A DNA stretch of 62,724 bases from UBA6136 sp044351045 (GTDB lineage: Bacteria; Pseudomonadota; Gammaproteobacteria; Methylococcales; Methylococcaceae): assembly GCA_044351045.1 (NCBI GenBank), contig JBILGM010000012.1, positions 1 through 62,724 on the forward strand. Reading direction: 5' to 3'. The notes under the pieces were generated by a model that saw only the letters and a program-made list of their open reading frames with translations, made no database searches and was not told the origin of the DNA. The position numbers and the translations under genes were made by a program. This document shows positions 33,914 to 44,377 of this stretch, in pieces (within the stretch, counting starts at the first letter, position 1; every line of letters starts with the position of its first letter).

Positions 33914-34684
33914 TCAGAAAAGACAACAAGTCAAAAGAAAGGGGATGTCCTCGTTGGTTTGAGCAGGCCGCAGCACTGAATCTCGCAACATAAACCGGAT
34001 GGTAAATCGGTGCTTTCCGCCACTTACCTCGGCATAGTACGGCTCATGCCGAGGCACGGCAACGCGCAAAAGCTGATATGACAGCGTGTGATCCAGGGTC
34101 TTTTGATAAAACCCCGCAGAGGCAATTTCCTGAACAGGATTCGCGCTGGTACGAATAAAGTCCAGCAACAAATCTATTGCACAGCGCACCTGAAGAAACG
34201 GTTGAATCCAGGTTTCGAGATCATTCCGCCGTTGGGCCTCATCACCCTCCAGCCAGTGATGATAGGCCGGCAGATCAAACGAGCAACTACCACCCGGCAT
34301 GCTGCTTCGCTGGGCAATCCCCTTGAAAAGCTCATTCTCCATCAGGGACATGCCTACTTTTCCCGAAAAGGCATAGAGACCCTTGCTGATACTCTCAAGC
34401 CGTCCAATGACTTGCTGAACCATATCCTGATCCAAACCCTCATAGACCTTGGCCATTCGGTTCAACACGGCGGTTTGTCGATCAATTTCCTGTAGGGCTT
34501 CCGACTTCAAGTCATTTCGACCAAAGACACCGGCGATATCAATCAGCGTTGAAACGACCGCCCGGTAATCCCAGGTCGAACGACCATTCATGAAGTGGTC
34601 AAATTGCAGGAACAGATGCTCCAAACGAATGAACAGACGAACCCTCTCATTGAGCGGGAATTCGTAAAGAGTCAAATCTTTCAA
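33914..34684 (-). CDS. zapD: Cell division protein ZapD
   Basis: 256 residues, normal length. The start LTLYEFPLNERVRLFIRLEH then LFLQFDHFM is the family hallmark, and SCSFDLPAYHHWL near 135 and the C-terminal RFMLRDSVLRPAQTNEDIPF segment also match. It cross-links FtsZ filaments at the division ring. The gap to coaE is about 120 nt and contains no gene. Confidence 0.95.
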   Translation of the reverse strand: MKDLTLYEFPLNERVRLFIRLEHLFLQFDHFMNGRSTWDYRAVVSTLIDIAGVFGRNDLKSEALQEIDRQTAVLNRMAKVYEGLDQDMVQQVIGRLESISKGLYAFSGKVGMSLMENELFKGIAQRSSMPGGSCSFDLPAYHHWLEGDEAQRRNDLETWIQPFLQVRCAIDLLLDFIRTSANPVQEIASAGFYQKTLDHTLSYQLLRVAVPRHEPYYAEVSGGKHRFTIRFMLRDSVLRPAQTNEDIPFLLTCCLF

Positions 34685-34803
34685 GCAGGGGTCCCGGATT
34701 CAAGGTTAAATGGCGTTGATTTTGAACAAATTATAACTTCGATGCGACTGGGCATACCCCAGTTTGAGGCATAGCTTCTTGCAAGCGCTTTTGGCGCCAG
34801 CCC

Positions 34804-35397
34804 CTACACATGCTCTTGCGCCATGTAACGATGATGCAAATGATCGATACGGGGCTTCAGCGCGGCCGGTTCATCAACATTTACGATAACATCGTCGGCG
34901 GTTTCGAGCCTTTGCTCCCGACCCAGCTGAGCCGCCAGAATAGCATCCATGGCACTATCATCGAGGCCATCCCTAATTCTGATGCGCTGACGTTGAACGT
35001 CAGGGGGACAGTCCACTACCAGCAAGCGATCGACAAATTCTCTTCGCCCGGTTTCCAGCAACAATGGCACAACAAGCAAACAATACGGGAATGACAAAGT
35101 CTCCACCCGGCGCTGCATTTCCTGAAAAATGAGAGGATGCAGAAGATTTTCGAGCCACGCCTTTTCATCAGCGCGCAAAAATATTCTCTCTCTGAGAACA
35201 CGGCGGTTCAAACGCCCATCCAGCAGCACATCCTCCCCAAAGTGCCGAACAATGGCCTGAAATGCCTGCTGCCCGGGTTCAACCAGTTGATGCGATATCT
35301 GGTCCGCATCAATCACCGGGACACCTTTCTCGGCGAAAAGATTGGCAACCGTGCTCTTTCCACAGGCAATGCCGCCTGTAATGCCTACTTTGAGCAT
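34804..35397 (-). CDS. coaE: Dephospho-CoA kinase
   Basis: 197 residues from the ATG at 35397; a start at 35424 would overlap pilD. P-loop GITGGIACGKSTVA near 4-17, then PVIDADQISHQLVEPG near 29 and RIRIRDGLDDSAMDAILAAQ in the lid region. It makes coenzyme A from dephospho-CoA, the last step of the pathway. It starts 8 nt behind the pilD stop. Confidence 0.95.
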   Translation of the reverse strand: MLKVGITGGIACGKSTVANLFAEKGVPVIDADQISHQLVEPGQQAFQAIVRHFGEDVLLDGRLNRRVLRERIFLRADEKAWLENLLHPLIFQEMQRRVETLSFPYCLLVVPLLLETGRREFVDRLLVVDCPPDVQRQRIRIRDGLDDSAMDAILAAQLGREQRLETADDVIVNVDEPAALKPRIDHLHHRYMAQEHV

Positions 35398-35405
35398 CTC
35401 ATCTC

Positions 35406-36284
35406 TCAAGGGGAATTGATCCATCCTAGATAAAGCGCATTTAATCGATCACCCCAGATCAGCGCCACCCAACCGCTGGCGGCAAGAAAGGGGCCGAAAG
35501 GGATCGGCAAACGACGATCGTGCCCCATGAAGAGGATCATCACTAAACCAACGACGGTCCCTACAACGGATGACAACAAGATGATCAGCGGAAGGAATAG
35601 CCAGCCCAACCACGCGCCCAAAAGGGCCAGCAACTTGAAGTCGCCAAAGCCCATCCCATCCTTGCCAGTGATCCATCTGAATAACTGAAAGACCATCCAC
35701 AGACTCAAGTATCCCACTGTGGCACCGACAATACTGGCGGTACTATCGGTAAAAACGCCGCAGACACTGAGGAGTAAGCCCAACCAAAGCAGCGGCAAGA
35801 TGATGATGTCCGGCAGCAACTGTCGATCAAAATCGATGAAGCTCAACACCAGCAAGCCCCATGTCAATACCAATGCCGCCAACATTTGAGGTGTGACACC
35901 AAACTGCCAGGCCACCATAACAGAGAGTAGGGACGTCAAAATTTCTACAAGGGGATAACGGACGGATATCCCCGCACCGCAACCGGAACACCGACCATGC
36001 AGGGTCAGATAGCTGATGACGGGAATGTTCTCCAAAACGCTCAACGATTTGCCACACTCCGGACAGTGAGATCGCGGCACAGCAATATTAAAGGTTTCAG
36101 TGGTGACCACTTCGTCACATTCAACCGCGAGAAACTGTTGACACTCCTGCCGCCACTCACGCTCCAGCATGATCGGAAGGCGATGAATCACCACATTCAG
36201 GAAACTACCGATCAGCAGACCCATGACTCCGACAGATGCCAGAAAGAGAACCGGGAAGGCAGAAAATACTTCAAACATATCCAA
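35406..36284 (-). CDS. pilD: Type IV prepilin peptidase PilD
   Basis: 292 residues. The N-terminal methylase region has two CxxC pairs (CPECGKSL near 75 and CSGCGAG near 100). The aspartyl protease site is in FIDFDRQLLPDIIILPLLW near 150 and GMGFGDFKLLALLGAWLGW near 210. Eight or so membrane helices. It cleaves and N-methylates prepilins and type II pseudopilins. It is 6 nt downstream of pilC. Confidence 0.95.
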   Translation of the reverse strand: MDMFEVFSAFPVLFLASVGVMGLLIGSFLNVVIHRLPIMLEREWRQECQQFLAVECDEVVTTETFNIAVPRSHCPECGKSLSVLENIPVISYLTLHGRCSGCGAGISVRYPLVEILTSLLSVMVAWQFGVTPQMLAALVLTWGLLVLSFIDFDRQLLPDIIILPLLWLGLLLSVCGVFTDSTASIVGATVGYLSLWMVFQLFRWITGKDGMGFGDFKLLALLGAWLGWLFLPLIILLSSVVGTVVGLVMILFMGHDRRLPIPFGPFLAASGWVALIWGDRLNALYLGWINSP

Positions 36285-36289
36285 CCCGA

Positions 36290-37510
36290 TTAAACGACCG
36301 AACCCAGCTTGAAAATGGGCAGGTACATCGCGACCACCAGCCCACCCACGACCACGCCAAGAATCGCCATGATCATCGGCTCGATCAGGCTGCTCAAAGA
36401 ATCCACCGCATTGTTGACCTCTTCCTCATAGAAATCCGCCACTTTGGCCAACATATTGTCGAGGGAGCCAGCCTCTTCACCAATCGCAACCATCTGCACC
36501 ACCATGTTGGGAAACAGGCCAGTCTGACGCATGGATTGCTGCAACTGAGACCCCGAGGAGACCCCCTCGCGCATCTGAAGCACGGCATTGGCATAAACAA
36601 AATTGCCCGTCGCACCAGAAACCGACTCCAGTGCCTCCACCAGAGGAACACCCGCCATCGACATCGTGGCCAGCGTTCTTGCAAAGCGGGCAATGGCGGC
36701 CTTGTGGATAATCTCGCCCACCACCGGCACCTCTAACGCTACCCGATCAATCATCTGGTTGAATTTCTCGGAGCGTTTCCTCCGCTGAACAAGGACATAA
36801 ACCACAGCGATGACCACACCCAAGACAACATACCACCATGCCTGCACGAACTTGGAAAGGTCCACCACCATGCGTGTGAATGCTGGCAGGTCCGCGCCAA
36901 ATCCCTTGAACAACTCCTCGAACTGAGGAACGACAAAAATCAGCAGAATGGCGGTTACCACCACAGCCACGACAATGACAGCTGCCGGATAGGTCAAGGC
37001 TTTCTTGATCTTGGCTTTGATGGACTCGGTCTTTTCCTTGTATTCCGCTATCTTGTGCAACAGGGTTTCAAGCACACCGGCCTGCTCCCCCGCCTGGACG
37101 AGATTGCAGAACAGGTCATCAAAGTACAGCGGATGCCGACCCAGAGCCTCGGCCAGTGGTATACCCCCCTCGATATCAGACTTTATCTTGAGCAGTAGAT
37201 CCTGCATAGATGGATTTTCATGCCCTCGCCCAACGATCTCGAAGGCCTGAACTAAAGGCACACCGGAAGACAGCATGGTCGCCAGCTGACGACTGAAAAT
37301 GGCGATATCCTTGGTCGTGATTTTTTTTTGCCGGACCCCGAACAGGGCCAACGGCTTTTTGCGGATCTTGACGACCCGGATTCCCTGCCGGCGAAGTTCA
37401 GCCCGGGCTACCAGTTCGGTCCGCGCCGAGAGTTCTCCCTGCGTTCGTCCGCCACGCTGGTCGGTCCCTTCCCAGACGAACCAGACCAGATAGTCTTTCT
37501 CAGCCGCCAC
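36290..37510 (-). CDS. pilC: Type IV pilus inner-membrane platform protein PilC
   Basis: 406 residues with two T2SSF repeats: about 70-195 (FSRQLATMLSSGVPLVQAFE) and 270-395 (FARTLATMSMAGVPLVEALE), three membrane helices in total. It couples the PilB motor to pilin assembly. It starts 4 nt after the pilB stop. No pilin gene follows pilD. Confidence 0.95.
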   Translation of the reverse strand: MAAEKDYLVWFVWEGTDQRGGRTQGELSARTELVARAELRRQGIRVVKIRKKPLALFGVRQKKITTKDIAIFSRQLATMLSSGVPLVQAFEIVGRGHENPSMQDLLLKIKSDIEGGIPLAEALGRHPLYFDDLFCNLVQAGEQAGVLETLLHKIAEYKEKTESIKAKIKKALTYPAAVIVVAVVVTAILLIFVVPQFEELFKGFGADLPAFTRMVVDLSKFVQAWWYVVLGVVIAVVYVLVQRRKRSEKFNQMIDRVALEVPVVGEIIHKAAIARFARTLATMSMAGVPLVEALESVSGATGNFVYANAVLQMREGVSSGSQLQQSMRQTGLFPNMVVQMVAIGEEAGSLDNMLAKVADFYEEEVNNAVDSLSSLIEPMIMAILGVVVGGLVVAMYLPIFKLGSVV

Positions 37511-37514
37511 AGGC

Positions 37515-39218
37515 TTACTCCCTTGTAATCCGGTCTACTTCGGCCAGACTCGTCACACCGGCCTTAACCTTTTTCAGTCCCGAGGCTCTTAGGTCATCGA
37601 TCCCCTCCAGCGCAGACTGTTCAGCAATGCGGGTTACGTTCGCACCCTCCAGAATGATGCGACTCAGTGTCTCGGTAATGGGCATCACCTGATAGATACC
37701 CACCCTGCCCTTATAGCCCTTGACACAGTTCTCACATTCGCCGGGGCCATAAACTACCAGCCCCGCGAGGTCATGTTCCTTGAAACCCGCCTCAAGCAGC
37801 GTCTCAGGCGGTAGATCAAGCGGTTTCTTGCAGTATTCACACAAGCGACGCGCCAGACGCTGGGCGAGAATCAACAGGACCGAGGCCGCAATATTGAACG
37901 GAGGAATACCCATCTGCATTAGACGGTTGAGCGTTTGCGGCGCATCGTTGGTATGAAGCGTAGACAGCACCAGGTGGCCTGTCTGCGCGGCCTTGACCGC
38001 AATTTCAGCTGTCTCGAGATCACGAATCTCACCCACCATGATGATGTCAGGGTCTTGTCGCAGGAACGCCCGCAACGCCTCCGCAAAGGTCAGCCCGGTC
38101 TTGACATTGACACTCACCTGGTTGATCCCGGGGACGGTAATTTCGACCGGATCCTCGACCGTGGAAATGTTTCGATCACTCGTATTGAGGATATTGAGGC
38201 CGGTATAGAGCGATACCGTCTTGCCACTCCCGGTCGGACCCGTCACCAAGATCATCCCGTAGGGCTTATTGATGGCCTGTAGAAAACTGACCCGCTGCTC
38301 AGGCTCGAAACCCAGCCGTTCAATCCCTATCTGCGCCAAGGTAGGGTCGAGGATACGCAGCACGATCTTTTCGCCAAACAGCGTGGGACAGGTATTCACA
38401 CGAAAATCGATAGCCCGCTGCTTGGAGATTTCCAGCTTGATGCGGCCGTCCTGAGGAACTCGTCGCTCGGCGATATCCATGCGCGACATGACCTTGAGAC
38501 GCGCGGCAATGCGGCCCGCCAGATTGATCGGCGGCGAAGCAATCTCGTGGAGCATGCCGTCATTGCGGTAGCGAATGCGGAACTCCTTTTCATAGGGTTC
38601 GAAATGAACGTCCGAAGCACCCTTCTTGATGGCGTCGAGCAAAATCTTGTTGATGAAGCGTACCACTGGGACATCATCTGGTTCGGCCCCAGATTCAACT
38701 TTGGTCGCTCCCTCTGGTGCCGTCAGGTTGATACTTTGCAGGTTGACGTTGAGAAGGTCTTTGAATGTGGTGTCTGCCGCATCGACCACCGCCTCAATAG
38801 CCTTGACCAGCTTGTCCTCCTCGACCACCACGATCTCGACGGTCATACCCGAGTGAAACTTGATCTCCTCGAAAGCGGCATATTGGCTGGGATCAGCGGC
38901 GGCTAGGGAAAGACGATTGCCGCGCTTGAATAATGGCAAAACATGATGAGCGAGTATCAGCTTCTCGCTGACCGCTTTGACCGGCAAATAGGCAGGCAGA
39001 AACACCGAAAGATCGAGCAACGGTACCGCGAATTCTTCCGCCATGGCGGAAGCGATTTCAAGACTTTGCAGCCTACCGCTACTGACGAGATAACTGACCA
39101 GAGGAATGTTTTTGCGTGCGGCCTCTTCAGCGCACTTTTGCGCTCTTTCCTCGGTCAGCAAGGCCCGTTTGATGAGCCCCTTGGCCAGACCACTGAAAGC
39201 AGGCAACACGGCAGACAC
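37515..39218 (-). CDS. pilB: Type IV pilus assembly ATPase PilB
   Basis: 567 residues. The N-terminal T2SSE-N domain spans about 1-145. The ATPase has Walker A GPTGSGKTVSLYTGL near 330, the Asp box and Walker B RQDPDIIMVGEIRDLETAEI near 394, His box VLSTLHTNDAPQTLNRL, and a zinc site CEYCKKP ... CENCVKGYKGR near 465-492. It extends pili. No pilT or pilA gene lies in the window. Confidence 0.96.
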   Translation of the reverse strand: MSAVLPAFSGLAKGLIKRALLTEERAQKCAEEAARKNIPLVSYLVSSGRLQSLEIASAMAEEFAVPLLDLSVFLPAYLPVKAVSEKLILAHHVLPLFKRGNRLSLAAADPSQYAAFEEIKFHSGMTVEIVVVEEDKLVKAIEAVVDAADTTFKDLLNVNLQSINLTAPEGATKVESGAEPDDVPVVRFINKILLDAIKKGASDVHFEPYEKEFRIRYRNDGMLHEIASPPINLAGRIAARLKVMSRMDIAERRVPQDGRIKLEISKQRAIDFRVNTCPTLFGEKIVLRILDPTLAQIGIERLGFEPEQRVSFLQAINKPYGMILVTGPTGSGKTVSLYTGLNILNTSDRNISTVEDPVEITVPGINQVSVNVKTGLTFAEALRAFLRQDPDIIMVGEIRDLETAEIAVKAAQTGHLVLSTLHTNDAPQTLNRLMQMGIPPFNIAASVLLILAQRLARRLCEYCKKPLDLPPETLLEAGFKEHDLAGLVVYGPGECENCVKGYKGRVGIYQVMPITETLSRIILEGANVTRIAEQSALEGIDDLRASGLKKVKAGVTSLAEVDRITRE

Positions 39219-39275
39219 GACAAAACCTAAAAGCCGATCGGTCTGGCAGCGCAGAATGACGCCACCAATGCGCAG

Positions 39276-42134
39276 TTACATGGCATGGATTTTTGCCATT
39301 TGGGCCTGCAACTCGGACAGACCCGCTCTCAGATCTTCGAGCCGTGCCCTCTCCTTTTCAACCACCTGAGCCGGAGCCTTAGCCAGAAAACCTGGGTCAC
39401 CGAGCTTACCTTCCAGCCGGGGTAACTCTTTGCTCAGGCGCTGAATCTCCTTGTCCAGCCGCACCAGTTCCGCTTCCTTGTCGATCAGGCCACGCATTGG
39501 AATCAGTACTTTCATCTCGCCGACCAAGGCGATGGCGGATTCCGGCGCCTTCGCGCCCGGCGCCAGCCAGGAAAGACTCTCGACCCGACCGAGGCGCAGC
39601 AGGAAATCCCGACTGAGTTCCACAAACGATCGATCCTGCTCACTGCCATTATCGAGCAACACCGTGAGTGGCTTGCCCGGGGCGATGTTCATCTCACCAC
39701 GAATGCGGCGGATGCCCAGCAGCAGGGACATCACCCAGGCCATGGCGACTTCGCTGGCGGAATCGGTCTTGGCAACATCCACCTGCGGATAGGCCTGCCG
39801 CATCACCGTATGGCCGGTTTGCCCGGTCAGCGGTGCGACCCGTTGCCAGATTTCCTCGGTGATATAGGGCATCACCGGGTGAGTCAGTCGTAGCGACGTT
39901 TCCAGCACCTCCACCAGCGTCTGCCGGGTACCGCGCTGACGTGCCGGATCCTCGGATTGCAGGCTGACCTTGGCCAGTTCCAGATACCAGTCGCAATACT
40001 CGTTCCAGATGAACTCGTAAATTGCGCGGGCCGCCAAATCAAAGCGGAAGTCCTCGAATGCCGCCAAGGTCTCGCCGATGGCATGATTCAGTCGCGAACG
40101 AATCCAGCGATCCGGCAGACTGTAGCTCACCTCGCCAGTCAGGCCGCAATCCTCGTTCTCGGTGTTCATCAGCACGAAGCGAGCGGCATTCCACAGCTTG
40201 TTGCAGAAATTGCGATAGCCCTCAACCCGGCCCATGTCGAACTTGATGTCGCGGCCGGTCGAGGCCAGCGAGGCAAAGGTGAAACGCAGCGCATCGCAAC
40301 CATAGGCCGCAATCCCGTCGGGAAATTCCTTGCGGGTGCGCTTGTCGATTTTCTCCGCCATCTGCGGTTGCATCAGCCCGCTGGCCCGTTTGGCCACCAG
40401 CGCATCCAGCGTAATGCCGTCGATGATGTCCAGGGGGTCGAGCACGTTGCCCTTCGATTTCGACATCTTCTGGCCCTCGGCATCACGCACCAGGCCATGG
40501 ACATAGACGGTCTTAAACGGCACCTGCGGGCTGCCATCGGGATGCTTCATGAAGTGCATCGTCATCATGATCATGCGGGCGACCCAGAAGAAAATGATGT
40601 CGAAGCCCGTCACCAGCACGTCGGTGGGATGGAAGGTCTTGAGTTCCGGTGTCTGCTCCGGCCAGCCCAAGGTCGAGAAAGTCCACAGCGCGGAAGAAAA
40701 CCACGTGTCCAGCACGTCGTCGTCTTGGCGGAGTTCGATGCTGGCATCGAGGCTATATTTGGCGCGGACTTCGGCTTCGTTGCGGCCCACATAGACCTTG
40801 CCCTGGTTGTCGTACCAAGCCGGAATCCGGTGGCCCCACCACAGTTGGCGGGAGATACACCAGTCCTGAATATCCCGCATCCACGAGAAATACAGGTTCT
40901 CGTACTGCTGCGGCACGAAGCGGATGCGGCCATCCTCCACGGCCTCGATGGCCGGTTTCGCCAAGGTCTTGGCGTCCACGTACCACTGGTCGGTGAGCCA
41001 GGGTTCGATGACCACGCCCGAGCGGTCGCCGCGTGGCACTTTCAGGGTGTGCGGATCGATCTTTTCGAGGAGCCCGAGATTCTCGAACTCGGCGATGACC
41101 TGCTTGCGGGCCTCGAAGCGGTCGAGTCCCCAGTATTCTCTGGGAATGCCTATATCTGTCGCTAAATCAATCACATCCCTGGATTGAATTCGAGCGTGTC
41201 TCAGCCCTTCATGGGTCATCGGCCAGTCTGTGTCACTAACAATCGTTGCATCTCTTGTGAAGATATTGATCAGCGGCAGGTTGTGGCGCTTGCCGACTTC
41301 GTAGTCGTTGAAATCGTGGGCGGGGGTGATCTTCACGCAGCCAGTGCCGAATTCGGGATCGACATAGTCATCGGCGACGATGGGGATTTCCCGGCCCGTG
41401 ATGGGCAGGCGGATGGTCTTGCCCACCAGGTGCTTATAGCGCTCGTCTTCCGGGTGAACCGCGACGGCGGTGTCGCCCAGCATGGTTTCGGGCCGGGTGG
41501 TGGCGACCACCAGATGCCCCGAACCGTCCGCCAGCGGATAGCGGAAATGCCACATGAAGCCCTTTTCCTCCTCGTTCTGCACTTCGAGGTCGGAAATGGC
41601 CGTGTGGAGCTTGGGGTCCCAATTCACCAAGCGCTTTCCGCGGTAGATCAGGCCATCGTCGTACAGGCGGACAAAGGCTTCCTGCACGGCGCAGGACAGT
41701 CCCTCGTCCATGGTGAAGCGCTCGCGGCTCCAGTCGACCGATGATCCGAGGCGGCGCAACTGGCGGGTGATGGTGCCGCCCGATTCGGCCTTCCACTCCC
41801 AGACCTTGTCCAGAAACCTGTCGCGGCCCAAATCGTGCCGGGTCACATTCTCGGCCGCAAGTTGCCGCTCGACCACCATCTGCGTGGCGATACCGGCGTG
41901 GTCGGTTCCGACCTGCCACAACGTGTTGCGACCCTGCATCCGGCGAAGGCGGACCAGCGTGTCCATGATGGTGTTGTTGAAGCCATGCCCCATGTGCAGG
42001 CTGCCGGTCACATTCGGCGGCGGAATCATAATGCAGTAGGGATCGCCGCTGCCGGACGGTGCAAAATGGCCCTGTGTTTCCCAGGTCTGGTACCAGCGTT
42101 GCTCTAGGGCGTGGGGTTCGTAAGTCTTGTCCAT
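39276..42134 (-). CDS. valS: Valyl-tRNA synthetase
   Basis: 952 residues, normal length for the class. The HIGH motif is in PPPNVTGSLHMGHGFNN near 39, the KMSKS loop is GQKMSKSKGNVLDPLD near 553, and the tRNA-binding coiled coil occupies the last 60 residues (ELVRLDKEIQRLSKELPRLE). It charges tRNA-Val. It lies about 88 nt downstream of holC on the same strand. Confidence 0.98.
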   Translation of the reverse strand: MDKTYEPHALEQRWYQTWETQGHFAPSGSGDPYCIMIPPPNVTGSLHMGHGFNNTIMDTLVRLRRMQGRNTLWQVGTDHAGIATQMVVERQLAAENVTRHDLGRDRFLDKVWEWKAESGGTITRQLRRLGSSVDWSRERFTMDEGLSCAVQEAFVRLYDDGLIYRGKRLVNWDPKLHTAISDLEVQNEEEKGFMWHFRYPLADGSGHLVVATTRPETMLGDTAVAVHPEDERYKHLVGKTIRLPITGREIPIVADDYVDPEFGTGCVKITPAHDFNDYEVGKRHNLPLINIFTRDATIVSDTDWPMTHEGLRHARIQSRDVIDLATDIGIPREYWGLDRFEARKQVIAEFENLGLLEKIDPHTLKVPRGDRSGVVIEPWLTDQWYVDAKTLAKPAIEAVEDGRIRFVPQQYENLYFSWMRDIQDWCISRQLWWGHRIPAWYDNQGKVYVGRNEAEVRAKYSLDASIELRQDDDVLDTWFSSALWTFSTLGWPEQTPELKTFHPTDVLVTGFDIIFFWVARMIMMTMHFMKHPDGSPQVPFKTVYVHGLVRDAEGQKMSKSKGNVLDPLDIIDGITLDALVAKRASGLMQPQMAEKIDKRTRKEFPDGIAAYGCDALRFTFASLASTGRDIKFDMGRVEGYRNFCNKLWNAARFVLMNTENEDCGLTGEVSYSLPDRWIRSRLNHAIGETLAAFEDFRFDLAARAIYEFIWNEYCDWYLELAKVSLQSEDPARQRGTRQTLVEVLETSLRLTHPVMPYITEEIWQRVAPLTGQTGHTVMRQAYPQVDVAKTDSASEVAMAWVMSLLLGIRRIRGEMNIAPGKPLTVLLDNGSEQDRSFVELSRDFLLRLGRVESLSWLAPGAKAPESAIALVGEMKVLIPMRGLIDKEAELVRLDKEIQRLSKELPRLEGKLGDPGFLAKAPAQVVEKERARLEDLRAGLSELQAQMAKIHAM

Positions 42135-42222
42135 GATGATCGTCAGAAAGCCGCGGCAAGCGCCGCGGCATCACATTGGTTAGTGTGAAGGCCTGCACAT
42201 AGGCCAACAAATCGAACCTCGG

Positions 42223-42654
42223 TCAGGCGCGATCCAGCTGATGGGTCTGAATCTCGTACCCTTCGGACTGGTAGTATTTGTATTTCAGCCGTCCTGTCCG
42301 CTTGATGGATTCCTGCTGGTCCACAATTTCTGCGACCCGCTCGAAACCGCTAAAACCTTCCGCGACCTCCGATCCCACATTGACCAGCACATCACACAGT
42401 TCCGGGGGTGGCGATATGTGACCGATAACGACCGGGGCTTCCCGATCAGCCGTTTCGGCAAGTTCGTGAGGCACAAAGCTGCCTTGCCGGAATGTCCAGA
42501 GCAGATCATCGAACAGTCGCGTCTCTTCTTCCGAATCAGTCCTCAAGTACAGCCGGTGGCCCTGGCGATAAGCTTTTTCGACCAATCTGCAGGCTGTCAA
42601 GCGTCGGGCATGCGGGTCACTGCCGGGCAAAATATAAAAGTCGATGCGGGTCAT
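42223..42654 (-). CDS. holC: DNA polymerase III chi subunit
   Basis: 143 residues: RIDFYILPGSDPHARRLTAC near 3, GHRLYLRTDSEEETRLFDDL near 33, WTFRQGSFVPHELAE near 53. Chi binds SSB and psi within the clamp loader. The start overlaps the pepA stop by 4 nt, and the pepA-holC-valS order is the usual one in gammaproteobacteria. Confidence 0.93.
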   Translation of the reverse strand: MTRIDFYILPGSDPHARRLTACRLVEKAYRQGHRLYLRTDSEEETRLFDDLLWTFRQGSFVPHELAETADREAPVVIGHISPPPELCDVLVNVGSEVAEGFSGFERVAEIVDQQESIKRTGRLKYKYYQSEGYEIQTHQLDRA

Positions 42655-44141
42655 TGCACCCGATCAAGCAGGTACTGAACCAGCAACGGGACGGGACGGC
42701 CGGTCGCCCCCTTCTCTGCACCCGATTTCCAGGCCGTACCGGCAATATCGACATGAGCCCATGGATAATCCTTGGTAAACCGGGATAGAAAACACGCCGC
42801 CGTGACGCTGCCGCCATCGGGTCCACCGATATTGGCCAGATCGGCAAAGTTGGATTTGAGCTGATCCTGATACTCATCCCAAAGCGGCATGCGCCAGACC
42901 CGGTCCAGCGCGGTCTCGCCCGCCTCGGCGACGGCAGCCGCCAGCGGCTCATCATTACTCCACAAACCACTGGGATGCCGGCCGAGCGCGACGACACAGG
43001 CACCGGTGAGCGTAGCGACATCAATCACCGCAGCGGGTTCATAGCGCTGGGCATAGCTCAGCGCATCGCATAACAACAGGCGTCCTTCCGCATCCGTGTT
43101 GAGAATCTCGATGGTCAGACCCGCCATGCTTTTGACGATGTCACCGGGTTTGTTGGCCGCGCCGGAGGGCAGATTCTCCGAAGCCGGCACCAGACCCACG
43201 ATATTGAGCGGCAACTGCAACTCAGCCGCCGCAGCAATGGCACCGATCACACTGGCGCCGCCGCACATGTCGTACTTCATCTCATCCATGTTGGCGGACG
43301 GCTTGATCGAGATTCCGCCGGCATCGAAAGTCAGCCCCTTGCCGACCAGCACATAGGGCTTGGTCTTGGCGGAAGCGCCCGTGTATTCCATGATGATGAA
43401 GCGGGCCGGCTCCTCGCTGCCCCGTGACACCGAACTGAAGGCCCCCATGCCAAGGTCCGCGATGTCTTTCTCACCCAGCACCTTGACCTTGAGTTTCTTG
43501 TAACGCTTACCAACGCGCTCAGCCTGTTCCGCCAGATAGCTGGGCGTGCAGACATTGCCCGGCAGATTCGCCAAATCCTTCGCCAAGTGAACCCCCATGG
43601 CAATAGCTTGACCCTGGTCAATCGCCTTTTGCGCATTGGCTATCGCGGCATCGCCGTGAACCAAAAACTGTACCTTGGTCAGCTTGCATTTTTGGTTAGT
43701 CGGCTCGCTCTTGAGCTCCGTGAAGCGGTAAACCGAGGATTCGAACGCCTCGATGAACTGCCGAACATTCCAACCCAGATCCCGGCCCTGAACCTCCGCC
43801 TCATGCAGGGCACTGACAGCCTGCTTGGCATGCGAGTCCTTGACTGCCCGCGCTGCCGCCACGAGCGCCTTTCGATAGGCGCCGGGCGTCAGTTCTTCTT
43901 TTTTTCCGAGCCCCACCAGGATGATGCGCTCTACATCATCAGCGGGCGTGTGCGGGATGACCAATACCTCGCCCGGCTTGCCATCGACATCATCACGCTT
44001 CAGCAGTTTTTCCAGCATCCCGCCAAATCGAGCATCGAGCAAAGCAGCAGAGGGCGTCAGTTTGCGCTTATGGTAGAAACCCAGAACCACGCAGGGTGTA
44101 ACGACATTCTCGACAAATTCGGATCTGACCTGATAGTCCAT
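42651..44141 (-). CDS. pepA: Leucyl aminopeptidase PepA
   Basis: 496 residues. The M17 catalytic domain has GKGLTFDAGGISIKPSANMD near 257 and the signature NTDAEGRLLLCDAL near 345, plus the metal-binding Asp and Lys around both. In E. coli PepA is both a peptidase and a DNA-binding accessory of XerCD and car regulation. It is divergent from lptF with about 237 nt between. Confidence 0.96.
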   Translation of the reverse strand: MDYQVRSEFVENVVTPCVVLGFYHKRKLTPSAALLDARFGGMLEKLLKRDDVDGKPGEVLVIPHTPADDVERIILVGLGKKEELTPGAYRKALVAAARAVKDSHAKQAVSALHEAEVQGRDLGWNVRQFIEAFESSVYRFTELKSEPTNQKCKLTKVQFLVHGDAAIANAQKAIDQGQAIAMGVHLAKDLANLPGNVCTPSYLAEQAERVGKRYKKLKVKVLGEKDIADLGMGAFSSVSRGSEEPARFIIMEYTGASAKTKPYVLVGKGLTFDAGGISIKPSANMDEMKYDMCGGASVIGAIAAAAELQLPLNIVGLVPASENLPSGAANKPGDIVKSMAGLTIEILNTDAEGRLLLCDALSYAQRYEPAAVIDVATLTGACVVALGRHPSGLWSNDEPLAAAVAEAGETALDRVWRMPLWDEYQDQLKSNFADLANIGGPDGGSVTAACFLSRFTKDYPWAHVDIAGTAWKSGAEKGATGRPVPLLVQYLLDRVQ

Positions 44142-44377
44142 AGTAAACTGCCTGAGTTTGAGTTTATGGGGGTTGGCTCCGCTCCGATGGCCGAGCAGAA
44201 CCCATGAGTCATTGTTTGAGATTCAATCGCCGCAAAGAATAGCAAGGTATCAGGCAAAACGTCCAAGCCCATCAATCGTAAACCCTGGCATTGCTCGGAA
44301 TTTTCACGACGCTCCATCTGCCGGCCTTAGTCTAGCTGGCAACCATTCCACGAATTGACCACAGCTCGAACTGACCG

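Noticed and set aside
39957..41165. A 402-codon plus-strand frame opposite valS
   Set aside because: Antisense to a conserved valS region with intact motifs. Long antisense frames are expected in GC-rich coding DNA.
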